In this document: piece by piece, positions 8,452 to 16,044 of the stretch
Layout: each line of letters starts with the position of its first letter
Position numbering within the stretch: position 1 is the first letter of the stretch
Assembly: GCF_951230155.1 (NCBI RefSeq)
Contig: NZ_CATNVD010000015.1
Span: 1-64,000, forward strand
Origin: Parablautia sp. Marseille-Q6255
GTDB lineage: Bacteria > Bacillota > Clostridia > Lachnospirales > Lachnospiraceae
Direction: 5' to 3'
Length of the DNA: 64,000 bases
The notes under the pieces: generated by a model
Databases searched by the model: none
What the model was told of the DNA's origin: nothing
The model's input: only the letters and a program-made list of their open reading frames with translations
Position numbers and translations under genes: made by a program

Positions 8452-8519
8452 CTTGAAATCAAGCAAATTTGTCAAGGCTCAAGCCTTTACTGTTTGACGA
8501 TAACTGTTTCAATAATAAA

Positions 8520-8618
8520 TTACCCCTTGTTGCCATGTGCCATAAAGCAGATATGTGTTCCCAACATCCTCTTGGCTCTGTCACAAACAATGACTTTGTA
8601 TCTCTTGTTCTCTGCCAT
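8520..8618 (-). pseudogene. truncated RelE/ParE-type toxin
   Basis: An ATG at 8618, three bases after the antitoxin stop, opens a 32-codon frame: MAENKRYKVIVCDRAKRMLG, then THICFMAHGN and a stop. It matches the start of ParE/RelE toxins (R-Y-K-V-I-V, A-K-R-M-L, F-M-A) but ends after about one third of the usual 90-100 residues. All later strands, including the usual catalytic or gyrase-binding part, are gone, so no active toxin is expected. Confidence 0.65.
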
Positions 8619-8621
8619 AGG

Positions 8622-8871
8622 CTACACCTCTACAATCACCTCATCAAGGTCAACGTCCAATTCATCAGGGATACAACCGACTCTGCCTACTATTCTGTCT
8701 TTCTCAACTCCTAAGAATTCCTCACGGAACTTCAACATTTTTTCTTTCCAATTATAAGTTTCAATATCCATAACGACCAAATCTCCCGCGCCGTTCTTAG
8801 TAAGAAAAACCAGTTCTGCAATCAATCTTATTGCAATTTGGGCGAATTGCTACAAATGGACAAATATTCAT
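8622..8871 (-). pseudogene. Phd/YefM-type antitoxin with an internal deletion
   Basis: An ATG at 8871 with a perfect AGGAGGT ahead starts MNICPFVAIRPNCNK. The frame then shifts, and the hallmark VFLTKNGAGDLVVMDIETY follows in another frame, ending at 8622. Intact Phd/YefM proteins carry about 15 more residues between these blocks, so an internal piece has been lost. The C-terminal toxin-binding half is still open. It lies directly ahead of a truncated ParE/RelE toxin in the usual antitoxin-toxin order. Confidence 0.7.
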
Positions 8872-8893
8872 GCCAACACCTCCTTGCGCCTAT

Positions 8894-8921
8894 TAGATAG
8901 CAATATTCTATCTATATTATA
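8894..8921 (-). promoter_or_regulatory. promoter -10 and palindromic operator of the decayed toxin-antitoxin unit
   Basis: TATAAT lies at 8916-8921 on the minus strand. Directly downstream of it TAGATAG (8894-8900) and CTATCTA (8908-8914) form a perfect 7-bp inverted repeat. This is the position where Phd/YefM antitoxins bind to autoregulate. Confidence 0.6.
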
Positions 8922-8958
8922 CCTAATACACACAGAAAAGTTTTCTTTTGTCCTTTAT

Positions 8959-8988
8959 AAAAAAGGCCGGATTTCTCCGACCTTTTTT
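8959..8988. terminator. bidirectional intrinsic terminator
   Basis: AAAAAGG.CGGA and TCCG.CCTTTTT form a stem with one mismatch and a 4-base loop, with A run on one side and T run on the other, so it can act on both strands. On the minus strand it ends the Rpn-like region. Confidence 0.75.
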
Positions 8989-8989
8989 A

Positions 8990-9180
8990 CTATCAGCGCA
9001 GCCTTATTATTTTGATACTTCTGAACATATTTTTCCTTCCACCGACAAGTCACAGCAGATCGTCTTAACGACATTGTAATCCATGCTTCACCGGAAAAGG
9101 AATCTTGCCATTTATCTAATACTCTACACATATCCGTCTCATTCTTTGCTGTGTGGAAAACAGCGCAAGGCTGAGTTTGA
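8990..9180 (-). pseudogene. decayed C-terminal fragment of an Rpn-like protein
   Basis: After the Rpn gene stop the minus strand stays open and encodes CAVFHTAKNETDMCRVLDKW and a further 45 or so residues without family features. The first block closely matches LFHTAKEEADMCKALEEL of the intact neighbour. There is no start codon or ribosome site. It is best explained as the remains of a second, tandem copy. Confidence 0.55.
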
Positions 9181-9183
9181 ATT

Positions 9184-10116
9184 TCAAAGATTATACTCTT
9201 GGTATAATTTCTGCCTATAAACTTTATCTTCGGTTACTCTCTCAGCATCGGCAAAACGTCTCGCTTTCAGAAGTACATTTATCAAGCTGCTAAGCCTGCT
9301 TTCTCCTTCTGCACGACCTTCTTCGCGACCTTCTGCTCGACCTTCTTCGCGACCTTCTGCTCGGCCTTCTGCTCGGCCTTCTGCAAGTCCCTCTGTAAGA
9401 ATTTTTTGTTTTATCGCCTCGATTTCAGGAGCCATCAGTTCTTCTAACGCTTTACACATATCTGCCTCCTCCTTTGCTGTGTGAAATAGTTCAGTATTTG
9501 CACGCATAACGACTTCCAAAACAGCGTCTGCGCACTCACGTTCATGTTTCCCCTGTGTCTTTTGCATATCCGACACCATTGTCCGCATATCCTGCTGCGT
9601 GAGATTTTCTGTCAGCCGGCTTAACCATCGCGATTCTTCACGGCTGACCTCAGACGTTACTACCACCTGCGTTATGAAAAACCCTTCTTTTCTGATGTAG
9701 TAGATCCCACCATAAGGTCTCTCTACTGCATAGCCATTTTCTGTAAACCATGCAAGCAGTTTTTTCGGCTTCAGGTCACGGACTAACGTGACCGTGATAT
9801 CCTCTACCAAAATTGCATTGTCAGACGTTCCAAAAGATTTGTACAAACAGGCGTACGCCAACGCTTTGAAATAATCATCGATTCCCAATCCATCACGTGG
9901 AGATTTAAACTCCATGATATTATGGCTGCGGAAGATTTTTCCGATAATACTTTTTAGTACAAGATCTTTCTTCTTCGTCACAATGAGCAGGTCAATCTGC
10001 AATGGTTTTGAGCTGAGGTTATACTCCCGGTCAAACAACAGATTTTCAGAATCATCCAAGAACTCAAGTTCCATGGCACTACAGAAAGCAGGATGCCACT
10101 GTATTTTTTGCTGCAT
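9184..10116 (-). CDS. Rpn/PD-(D/E)XK-nuclease-like protein with a GR-repeat tail
   Basis: A 310-residue protein. Near the N-terminus a PD-(D/E)XK signature is visible: QIDLLIV (Asp), then NIMEFKS (Glu-x-Lys) in front of DGLGIDDYFKALAYACLY. The middle is helical. The C-terminus has about seven four-residue units of the type AEGR/EEGR, encoded by a 12-bp tandem repeat, then a short basic end. This layout is that of Rpn-type recombination-promoting nuclease/transposase-like proteins common in Lachnospiraceae. I choose the ATG at 10116, which has AGGAG nine bases ahead, over an upstream GTG at 10161. Single-gene unit. Confidence 0.75.
   Translation of the reverse strand: MQQKIQWHPAFCSAMELEFLDDSENLLFDREYNLSSKPLQIDLLIVTKKKDLVLKSIIGKIFRSHNIMEFKSPRDGLGIDDYFKALAYACLYKSFGTSDNAILVEDITVTLVRDLKPKKLLAWFTENGYAVERPYGGIYYIRKEGFFITQVVVTSEVSREESRWLSRLTENLTQQDMRTMVSDMQKTQGKHERECADAVLEVVMRANTELFHTAKEEADMCKALEELMAPEIEAIKQKILTEGLAEGRAEGRAEGREEGRAEGREEGRAEGESRLSSLINVLLKARRFADAERVTEDKVYRQKLYQEYNL
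9314..9385. repeat. 12-bp tandem repeat coding for A-E-G-R units
   Basis: Six near-identical 12-base units, alternating CGACCTTCTTCG, CGACCTTCTGCT and CGGCCTTCTGCT on the plus strand. The reading frame is kept whatever the copy number, so the tail length can vary by slippage. Confidence 0.85.
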
Positions 10117-10161
10117 CTTTTGTATCTCCTTTCTATATTTTCGTAAGAAAGGTACTGTCAC

Positions 10162-10723
10162 TGATATAGAAGCTACAGTCTTCTATATTTTCTTACATAT
10201 TTAATATGTGTTTTTATACCAGTTCCAGCATAGCTATATTATAAGCTGATTCAAGCGTTTTTGCAATACCTTCTCAATATCCACCATTGGCAATACCATT
10301 TCTATTCTTTGTGGTGTTTGATTCTATAATTTACTTCAAATTTATCTATCAAAACGATATGGACCGCTACACATTGAATTACGTTGAAATAATATGCAGT
10401 TGTCAATAAAACTATCATTCTATTTTCTGCATTCTCTCCCTGTATCCTCCCATTTCTTCTGCTTTGACCTCCTGCTTTTGGTTTTCTTTCATTCTATACA
10501 CCACATGCCAAACAGTATGCAGACGCACGCACCTAATCTCATCAGTAATACCGCTATATCATAACTGTTTTAGATGCCGCAATATTCTTTTCTCATAGAG
10601 TAGCGGTTGAATTTTTCATCCGCCTATCCTACCATAATAAATAACTGTTTCCAATCAAACGCCGAAAGATAAATCACAGTTTGCGCCTCTTACAAGGACA
10701 TTTCTGCCCTCTCTAAGTTTTTC
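10162..10723. other. gene-poor stretch with remnants of a small-protein gene
   Basis: No full-length gene. On the minus strand, 10489-10575 encodes AVLLMRLGACVCILFGMWCIE after a one-base frameshift from KTVMI. It resembles the small hydrophobic frame at 15867-15986. The rest is AT-rich and shows nothing recognisable. Confidence 0.45.
10415..10492 (-). CDS. possible 25-residue ORF
   Basis: ATG at 10492 overlaps the TGA of the degraded hydrophobic frame (ATGA) and encodes MKENQKQEVKAEEMGGYRER plus five residues, a charged helical peptide. The overlap suggests former translational coupling. No ribosome site of its own is seen, and the upstream partner is frameshifted, so it may be a remnant. 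Function unknown. Confidence 0.25.
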   Translation of the reverse strand: MKENQKQEVKAEEMGGYRERMQKIE

Positions 10724-10771
10724 ATGAAAAGGAAAAAGATGGCTAATGACAACCATCTTTTTCCTTTTCAT
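10724..10771 (-). terminator. strong intrinsic terminator of the GH3 gene
   Basis: A perfect 19-bp inverted repeat, ATGAAAAGGAAAAAGATGG (10724-10742) with its complement at 10753-10771, and a 10-base loop. The T-rich arm and GAAAAACTT after it fit a terminator for the minus strand, 57 bases after the GH3 stop. Confidence 0.8.
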
Positions 10772-10828
10772 ATTTTATAGTGCGTATTCAAACCAGCATG
10801 TTAATTGCCTCATCATAACATTCGTTTT

Positions 10829-13800
10829 TTATCCTTCTTGTTGTTTTTTCTTATTTTTACGATATCTGTTAAAGGCAATTATTTCCCATGCCACTAGTGC
10901 AAGAATAACAACTACATCTACTACATATAGAGCAATTACCCAATTAGGTGTTTCTACTGTTCTCATCATTACATTAGAATTTGCCAATGCATATAGTGTT
11001 CCATGTGCTGCATTTCGTAATGCATTAACTGTACCTGCAGAATCGCGGTCAATATAAAAATCTTCTGTAATACTGAACGCTAACATTTTTGTACCTCCGG
11101 TACGAATAGCTAAATTTTGATTCATATACCAGCCTCCAGCCATCGCATCAGTAATAACAGAACCATTAAATCCCCACTCGTTTCGTAGGATATCAGTCAA
11201 TAACGCTTCTGAACCACCACTCCAAATAGTTCCAATAGCATTCATTGAAGTCATAACACCCATTGCCCCTGCTTTTACCGGATACTCAAATGCTTTAAGA
11301 TAAATTTCTCTAGCAGCCTGCTCATTTGTCCATGTACAAATACCATTCTGTCTATAGTTATCCTGTTCATTAAATGCGAAATGTTTGACATAACAAATAA
11401 GTCCATTTTCTGTTGCACCTGCTACCTCTCCTGCCGAAATAACGCCCGACAGGTATCCATCCTCGGAATAATATTCAAAATTTCTTCCACCAAATGCACT
11501 CCTATGGATATTCATAGCCGGGCCATACCATCCTGCACAATTAATTTCCGCACACTCTTTCGCTATCTGAATTCCTTTTTCTTTTGCCAATTCTTTATTC
11601 CAAGTGCATGCTAACATAACCTGCCCCGGATATCCAACACCTGCAGCTGCATTGTAATTGCTATGAACACCCGTAGGCCCATCACAGTCTTCCGTTGCTG
11701 AAAGTCCGATTTTTTCAATCGCAATTGTATGATATCCTCCATCAGCTGATAATTGAGCCATTTCATCTACCGTCAACTGATCTAATAACGCATCCCATTT
11801 GGGATCATCATAATCTACTCCAGTCAAGTCCGAAAGCATGACTCCGTTATCTGCTCCAGTTATCGGCATTTCGATATCTTCATCATCATAATCTGCTGCA
11901 TTAAACGTAGTAAAACTTGTATAATTCTCAAGTGCTTCTTCATTCATACTAAACTCTGTCGGAGCAGCTATCGTTTTTTCATAATTTGCAAACCCATCGG
12001 CTCGACTTAAATACTCCACATCACCTTCTGCAAATCCCAAATGATTCTGTGCTACTTCTTTATCGGAAGATCGCGCCCCCTCATGTTCTTCATCATATAT
12101 AATATCTTCTTCTACAACAGTAACATATGTATCAATTATGGTATGCGAATCTGAGCAAAGATTGATTTCATATTCTCCTGCTTCTAACACATATGCACCA
12201 TTTTCACTCTTAATACATTCCGAATCGTAAGAAGACATATCTTCATATGCAAATGTAATCTCTAATGTTTGAGATGCCCCTGGTTCTAACAATTCTGTCT
12301 TTGCAAATTCAATCAAGTTTGCAGATGCCTTTTCTATTCCTCCGTTCGTATACGGTGGATTATAAAAAATTTCCGCCACATACTTACCTGCCGTATCACC
12401 TGTATTTGTCACATCTATACTAAGCGTAATATCGTCTCCTGTGTCTTTTACATCTGCAATTTTCGACTCAAAAGTTGTATAACTCATTCCATATCCGAAA
12501 GGATACTGCACAACTTCTTCATAATTTATTAACCCTTCTTCAGCGGCTGTTTCATAAAACTTATATCCCACATAAATACCTTCGGAATAGTTTAAGAATT
12601 TCGCTACATTCTCTTCACTGCCCGTTACTTCTGCATAATTATCATAAGATGTACCGCCAAAATTATTTACAGTAGGCGTATTTAATAAATCATATACATA
12701 TGTATCTGCCAGATGTCCTGAAGGATTGACTTCGCCATTGAGTACCCGTCCTAATGAATCAAATCCTACTTCTCCAGGTGCAGCACATAACACTGCTGCT
12801 TTAATACTCTCATAATCTTCAAGCCATCCAAGTTCCATCGCATTAGATGAATTCACCACCACAACCACATTGTCAAATTCTTTGCAAACTCGTTCTACCA
12901 TTTTACTCTCTCGATTACTTAATTCAAGATAACTTTTTTTTGCATCCAAATCATCTTCTTGAGTTCCAAAAGTATAGTACTGGGCAAGTTCTCCATATTG
13001 AACATTGTGCTCATCGGTCTTTGTCAAACTTTGAGGCACATCAAACCCTTCTCCACCAGTACGACTGATAACAATCAGCGCCGTATCGGAAAATTCTACT
13101 GCTTTTTTAAAAATTTCTGCTTCTTCATATTCTTCTATAGTAGGTTCCGGAATTGTCCAATCACCTTTTTTTGAGCCCAATTCTCTCAAACGTATTGTCC
13201 CAACTGGCCTTTCTGAACGAAATTTTTCATAAAAATCAATCAGTTCCGTATTTACTTCATATCCTGCATTCTCTAATCCCTGTATCAATGTTGTAGACTT
13301 TTCTTCGCTTGTTGCACCCGATCCGGTTCCCCCATAAAGTGGGCGAACACTCGACCATCCAAATAAATTTAATTTTGTTCCTTTTTTTATCGGCAATCCA
13401 TTATCATCATTTTTCAATAAAACAATTCCCTCTGAAGCAATCTGATCAGCTATTTTCCGCCCGGTTTCCAACGTTTCTTCTGATACTTTTGTTTCTTCGC
13501 TAAAAATACTATTAAATATAGAATATTCAATATCCAACATAATCCAATTTGCAGCAATCAGAACAGATAAAATCATTGCAATCGGAGCTTGAATCCGAAC
13601 CAGTTTTCTCTTTATCTTTTCCATTTTACTCGCTAACACTATTACAACAATCCCTGCAACAATTACCACTCCCACTATAATCAGTGGAATCTTGCAGGCA
13701 TTCAATGCATCCATAAGATCGGTAGTAGTAATCCCTAAACCACCTCCAAACATTAAATTGTAAATCTTAACTGTTGCAAAAGTTAACATTAAAGTCGCAA

Positions 13801-13843
13801 TAATCACTATTATTGTTGGTAATACCCATTTTCTTTTCTTCAT
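10829..13843 (-). CDS. membrane-anchored GH3 glycosidase with permuted domain order
   Basis: A 1004-residue protein. Three membrane segments lie near residues 7-28, 53-72 and 87-104, and one near the C-terminus. The GH3 alpha/beta sandwich comes first (IASEGIVLLKNDDNGLPI), then a fibronectin-III-like domain (YPFGYGMSYTTFES), and last the GH3 TIM-barrel domain (ATEDCDGPTG, VKHFAFNEQ, and VITDAMAG with the predicted nucleophile Asp899). Normal GH3 enzymes have the barrel first. The swapped order is known from Butyrivibrio and Ruminococcus beta-glucosidases. I prefer the ATG at 13843 (GGGAGAG ahead) over the one at 13909. Likely substrate is a beta-glucoside or xyloside at the cell surface. Confidence 0.88.
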   Translation of the reverse strand: MKKRKWVLPTIIVIIATLMLTFATVKIYNLMFGGGLGITTTDLMDALNACKIPLIIVGVVIVAGIVVIVLASKMEKIKRKLVRIQAPIAMILSVLIAANWIMLDIEYSIFNSIFSEETKVSEETLETGRKIADQIASEGIVLLKNDDNGLPIKKGTKLNLFGWSSVRPLYGGTGSGATSEEKSTTLIQGLENAGYEVNTELIDFYEKFRSERPVGTIRLRELGSKKGDWTIPEPTIEEYEEAEIFKKAVEFSDTALIVISRTGGEGFDVPQSLTKTDEHNVQYGELAQYYTFGTQEDDLDAKKSYLELSNRESKMVERVCKEFDNVVVVVNSSNAMELGWLEDYESIKAAVLCAAPGEVGFDSLGRVLNGEVNPSGHLADTYVYDLLNTPTVNNFGGTSYDNYAEVTGSEENVAKFLNYSEGIYVGYKFYETAAEEGLINYEEVVQYPFGYGMSYTTFESKIADVKDTGDDITLSIDVTNTGDTAGKYVAEIFYNPPYTNGGIEKASANLIEFAKTELLEPGASQTLEITFAYEDMSSYDSECIKSENGAYVLEAGEYEINLCSDSHTIIDTYVTVVEEDIIYDEEHEGARSSDKEVAQNHLGFAEGDVEYLSRADGFANYEKTIAAPTEFSMNEEALENYTSFTTFNAADYDDEDIEMPITGADNGVMLSDLTGVDYDDPKWDALLDQLTVDEMAQLSADGGYHTIAIEKIGLSATEDCDGPTGVHSNYNAAAGVGYPGQVMLACTWNKELAKEKGIQIAKECAEINCAGWYGPAMNIHRSAFGGRNFEYYSEDGYLSGVISAGEVAGATENGLICYVKHFAFNEQDNYRQNGICTWTNEQAAREIYLKAFEYPVKAGAMGVMTSMNAIGTIWSGGSEALLTDILRNEWGFNGSVITDAMAGGWYMNQNLAIRTGGTKMLAFSITEDFYIDRDSAGTVNALRNAAHGTLYALANSNVMMRTVETPNWVIALYVVDVVVILALVAWEIIAFNRYRKNKKKQQEG

Positions 13844-14372
13844 TATTACTCTCTCCCATCTCATTTTTGAAAAATGCAGCCGTTTAGTTTTCTCTCTTCC
13901 ATTACTCATCTCTGACCAAATTCTTTAAAGTCTATTCTTCCAATCCCACAAAATCAAAAGTACAGCACTTTCCTTTTATATCGTACTATACGTTCTCCAT
14001 TTTTCTCCGTAACACTCCACTACAATCTTTGCAAGTTCAATTAGCCCATTGGAAACTTTGCAAATCAAAAAATTTTCATTTGCTATTTGTCCTCACATAA
14101 TTACAGAAATTCCATTAATTCCACTTCTGATTACGAATGAAACCTCCTTTCTTGTGCCAGCTTTAAATTTTTCTAAAAAACAATGTTCTCTCCTCCTTCT
14201 TTTTAATAAAATCAAAAATTTTTTCAAATAAATCTGAATATAAACATCCTAACATTATTTTCCTGAATCTATATAGCTATTTCATAAATCGTCTTTTTTA
14301 TTTCATAAACTGTCTTTTTCTTTATAAAATAGCCATTTCTTCTTACATCAGCATTGGTGCTAGAATATAAAT
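13844..14372. other. long AT-rich leader/upstream region of the GH3 gene
   Basis: No credible gene. Two good ribosome sites (AAAGGAGG and AAGGAGGAG, minus strand, about 14150 and 14200) are followed only by very short frames lacking ATG. A 21-bp direct repeat lies at 14279-14320. The IS3-family element is inserted just beyond. Confidence 0.5.
14279..14320. repeat. two 21-bp tandem direct repeats, operator-like
   Basis: ATTTCATAAATCGTCTTTTT (14279-14298) and ATTTCATAAACTGTCTTTTT (14300-14319) are direct repeats with a period of exactly 21 bases, two turns of the helix. This geometry is typical for AraC-type activators. The GH3 gene is the only downstream gene on the minus strand. Confidence 0.55.
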
Positions 14373-14450
14373 AGTACAAGTCAAAATGAGAATTCCTTAT
14401 AAGAAAAATCATGGTACAATGTAGGTACCGCACTGAAGGAGGAACTCATT

Positions 14451-14735
14451 ATGGCAAAGCACTATGACAAACAATTTAAGCTGGATGCAGTCCAGTATTA
14501 TCATGATCACAAGAACTTAGGACTGCAAGGCTGTGCTACAAACTTAGGAATCAGTCAGCAGACATTATCACGCTGGCAGAAAGAACTGCGTGAAACAGGT
14601 GATATTGAAAGCCGTGGTTCCGGTAACTATGCTTCTGATGAAGCAAAAGAAATCGCACGATTAAAACGAGAATTACGAGATGCACAGGATGCCCTTGAAG
14701 TATTAAAAAAAGCAATCAACATTCTGGGAAAATGA
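14451..14735 (+). CDS. IS3-family transposase OrfA
   Basis: A 94-residue protein with an N-terminal helix-turn-helix of the transposase_8 type (FKLDAVQYYHD, then LGISQQTLSRWQKEL) and a C-terminal leucine-zipper-like helix (EIARLKRELRDAQDALEVLK). It starts after GGAGGAACTCATT. Near its end, A AAA AAA G at 14705-14712 in the zero frame is a classical -1 slippery site, so an OrfAB fusion transposase can be made. OrfA alone usually acts as a regulator. Confidence 0.92.
   Translation: MAKHYDKQFKLDAVQYYHDHKNLGLQGCATNLGISQQTLSRWQKELRETGDIESRGSGNYASDEAKEIARLKRELRDAQDALEVLKKAINILGK
14705..14711 (+). promoter_or_regulatory. -1 programmed frameshift site
   Basis: The run of seven A is read TTA AAA AAA in orfA. 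A -1 slip joins orfA to the orfB frame (AGC AAT CAA ... ATG ACG). Such slippery heptamers are standard in IS3-family elements. Confidence 0.6.
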
Positions 14736-15646
14736 CGGAAGCCATTTATCTCGAAGTTAAGGAGATGGCAGAAACTGCCCATAAGGCAAAACGCCGGGTT
14801 TCTGTCTCCGGAATGTTGAAACATCTTGGCGTTTCTCGTTCTGGTTATCATGCATGGCTAAAACGTGTTCCTTCTAATACAGAAAAAAGACGTGAAGCCG
14901 TAAAAGCTAAAATCAAAGATATTTATGATGAATCTAAACAGAATTATGGTGCCCCTAAAATTACCAGGGAATTGCGTAAATCAGGAGAAATCATCTCCGA
15001 GCGTACCGTTGGTAAGTATATGAAACAAATGGGCATCAAAGCTCAATGGAGCAAGCCATGGACCATCACGACCAAAGATTCTGACTTCAGCAGCGAATTA
15101 AAAAATATCCTTGATGAACAGTTTCATCCAGAACGACCAAATGCTGTTTGGTGTTCTGACATCACATATATCTGGACGATAGACGGATTTGTTTATCTGA
15201 CCAGTATTATGGACTTATATTCCAGAAAAATCATTGCCTGGACACTTTCCAAAACATTGGAAGTATCCTGCGTGATTGAAACAATAAAGAAAGCCAAAGC
15301 AAGACGCAATATCGATAAACCTTTAATTTTGCATTCAGACCGCGGAAGCCAGTATGTATCAAAAGAATACAAACGTGTAACCGCAACCATGCAGTGTAGT
15401 TATTCTAAAAAGGCATATCCATGGGATAATGCATGTATTGAGTCGTTCCACTCCCTGATTAAGAGAGAATGGCTGAATCGGTTTAAGATTCGAGATTATG
15501 ATCATGCATATCGTTTGATTTTCGAATATTTAGAAGCATTCTACAATACGAAACGAATTCATAGTCACTGTGATTATATGTCACCAAATGATTATGAAGA
15601 GCTGTATCGTAGGCTTCAGCAGGGCGAATTGCAGATGGCAGGTTAA
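14732..15646 (+). CDS. IS3-family transposase OrfB (DDE integrase)
   Basis: A 304-residue protein with an HTH_21-like region (NYGAPKITRELRK) and an rve integrase core. The catalytic triad is visible: Asp in WCSDITYI, Asp in HSDRGSQY and Glu in ACIESFHS, with the usual spacing of 35 residues between the last two. Its ATG overlaps the orfA stop (ATGA). In IS3 elements the active enzyme is normally the OrfAB fusion made by frameshifting. No truncation is seen. Confidence 0.93.
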   Translation: MTEAIYLEVKEMAETAHKAKRRVSVSGMLKHLGVSRSGYHAWLKRVPSNTEKRREAVKAKIKDIYDESKQNYGAPKITRELRKSGEIISERTVGKYMKQMGIKAQWSKPWTITTKDSDFSSELKNILDEQFHPERPNAVWCSDITYIWTIDGFVYLTSIMDLYSRKIIAWTLSKTLEVSCVIETIKKAKARRNIDKPLILHSDRGSQYVSKEYKRVTATMQCSYSKKAYPWDNACIESFHSLIKREWLNRFKIRDYDHAYRLIFEYLEAFYNTKRIHSHCDYMSPNDYEELYRRLQQGELQMAG

Positions 15647-15680
15647 GATGAGGAAAACCTCATTTTAACTTGTACTAAAT

Positions 15681-15866
15681 CTTGACATAGGACCACATTA
15701 AAATCTTAATGGTAAACCACTTCAAAAGAGTTCCATCTATAACACAGGTAAACGTAATATCTCTTCTGAAACATTTGAGGCTTATTTCCATAAGTAATGT
15801 ACACAAAATGCCTTTCCAGTTTTAAATATAAATTCCTATTTCTTGCTTTCCATTTCATCCAGATAT
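15681..15866. other. non-coding stretch with a short coding-like remnant
   Basis: On the plus strand, 15702-15797 reads NLNGKPLQKSSIYNTGKRN and a further 12 residues to a stop with no start codon. It looks like the C-terminal end of a lost gene, unidentified. Nothing else is recognisable. Confidence 0.3.
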
Positions 15867-15986
15867 TCAAACTTGAATACCTTTTTCACACATACGTCCT
15901 ATTCCAAATAACACACAAACACTAAAATTCAATGGCGTTAGCAATACCGCTATGATCATAACTGTTTTTAACGCTTCAATGTTCAT
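15867..15986 (-). CDS. small hydrophobic ORF, 39 residues
   Basis: ATG at 15986, with AGGAG only two bases ahead (tight spacing), encodes MNIEALKTVMIIAVLLTPLN, FSVCVLFGIG and RMCEKGIQV, a likely single membrane helix. A one-base shift after MCEK would give a longer, more charged tail (VFKFEYLDEMESKK). A degraded relative lies at 10489-10575. Two related copies in one window make a real small protein family plausible, but function is unknown. Confidence 0.35.
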   Translation of the reverse strand: MNIEALKTVMIIAVLLTPLNFSVCVLFGIGRMCEKGIQV

Positions 15987-16000
15987 TTCTCCTACTAACG

Positions 16001-16031
16001 AAAAAAAGGGCCACTGCCAATGCAGTAGCCC
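16001..16031 (-). terminator. intrinsic terminator of the SpaA-repeat protein gene
   Basis: GGGC.ACTGC (16008-16017) pairs with GCAGT.GCCC (16022-16031) with one mismatch and a four-base loop, followed by seven T on the minus strand. It lies 14 bases after the stop. Confidence 0.85.
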
Positions 16032-16044
16032 CGTCCTTTTACAA

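Larger units (their letters stand above)
14369..15680 (+). mobile_element. complete IS3-family insertion sequence with 4-bp target duplication
   Basis: The element proper spans 14373-15676 (1304 bp). Its ends are imperfect inverted repeats, AGTACAAGTCAAAATGAG on the left and the complement of AGTACAAGTTAAAATGAG on the right. Both sides are flanked by AAAT (14369-14372 and 15677-15680), a plausible target duplication. It carries overlapping orfA and orfB in the plus direction, opposite to all neighbouring genes. Everything needed for transposition looks intact. Confidence 0.85.

Noticed and set aside
8476-8489. AAGGCTCAAGCCTT palindrome after the toxin remnant
   Set aside because: Very short loop of two bases, no U run, and a proper terminator lies just beyond. 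Probably chance.
9300-9390. Tandem repeats that might suggest a CRISPR array or VNTR
   Set aside because: The 12-base units are contiguous without spacers and lie in frame inside the Rpn-like gene, so they are a coding repeat.
14150-14210. Two strong ribosome-site sequences in the GH3 leader as starts of small genes
   Set aside because: Neither is followed by ATG or GTG at proper spacing, and frames from ATT or TTG end within eight codons.
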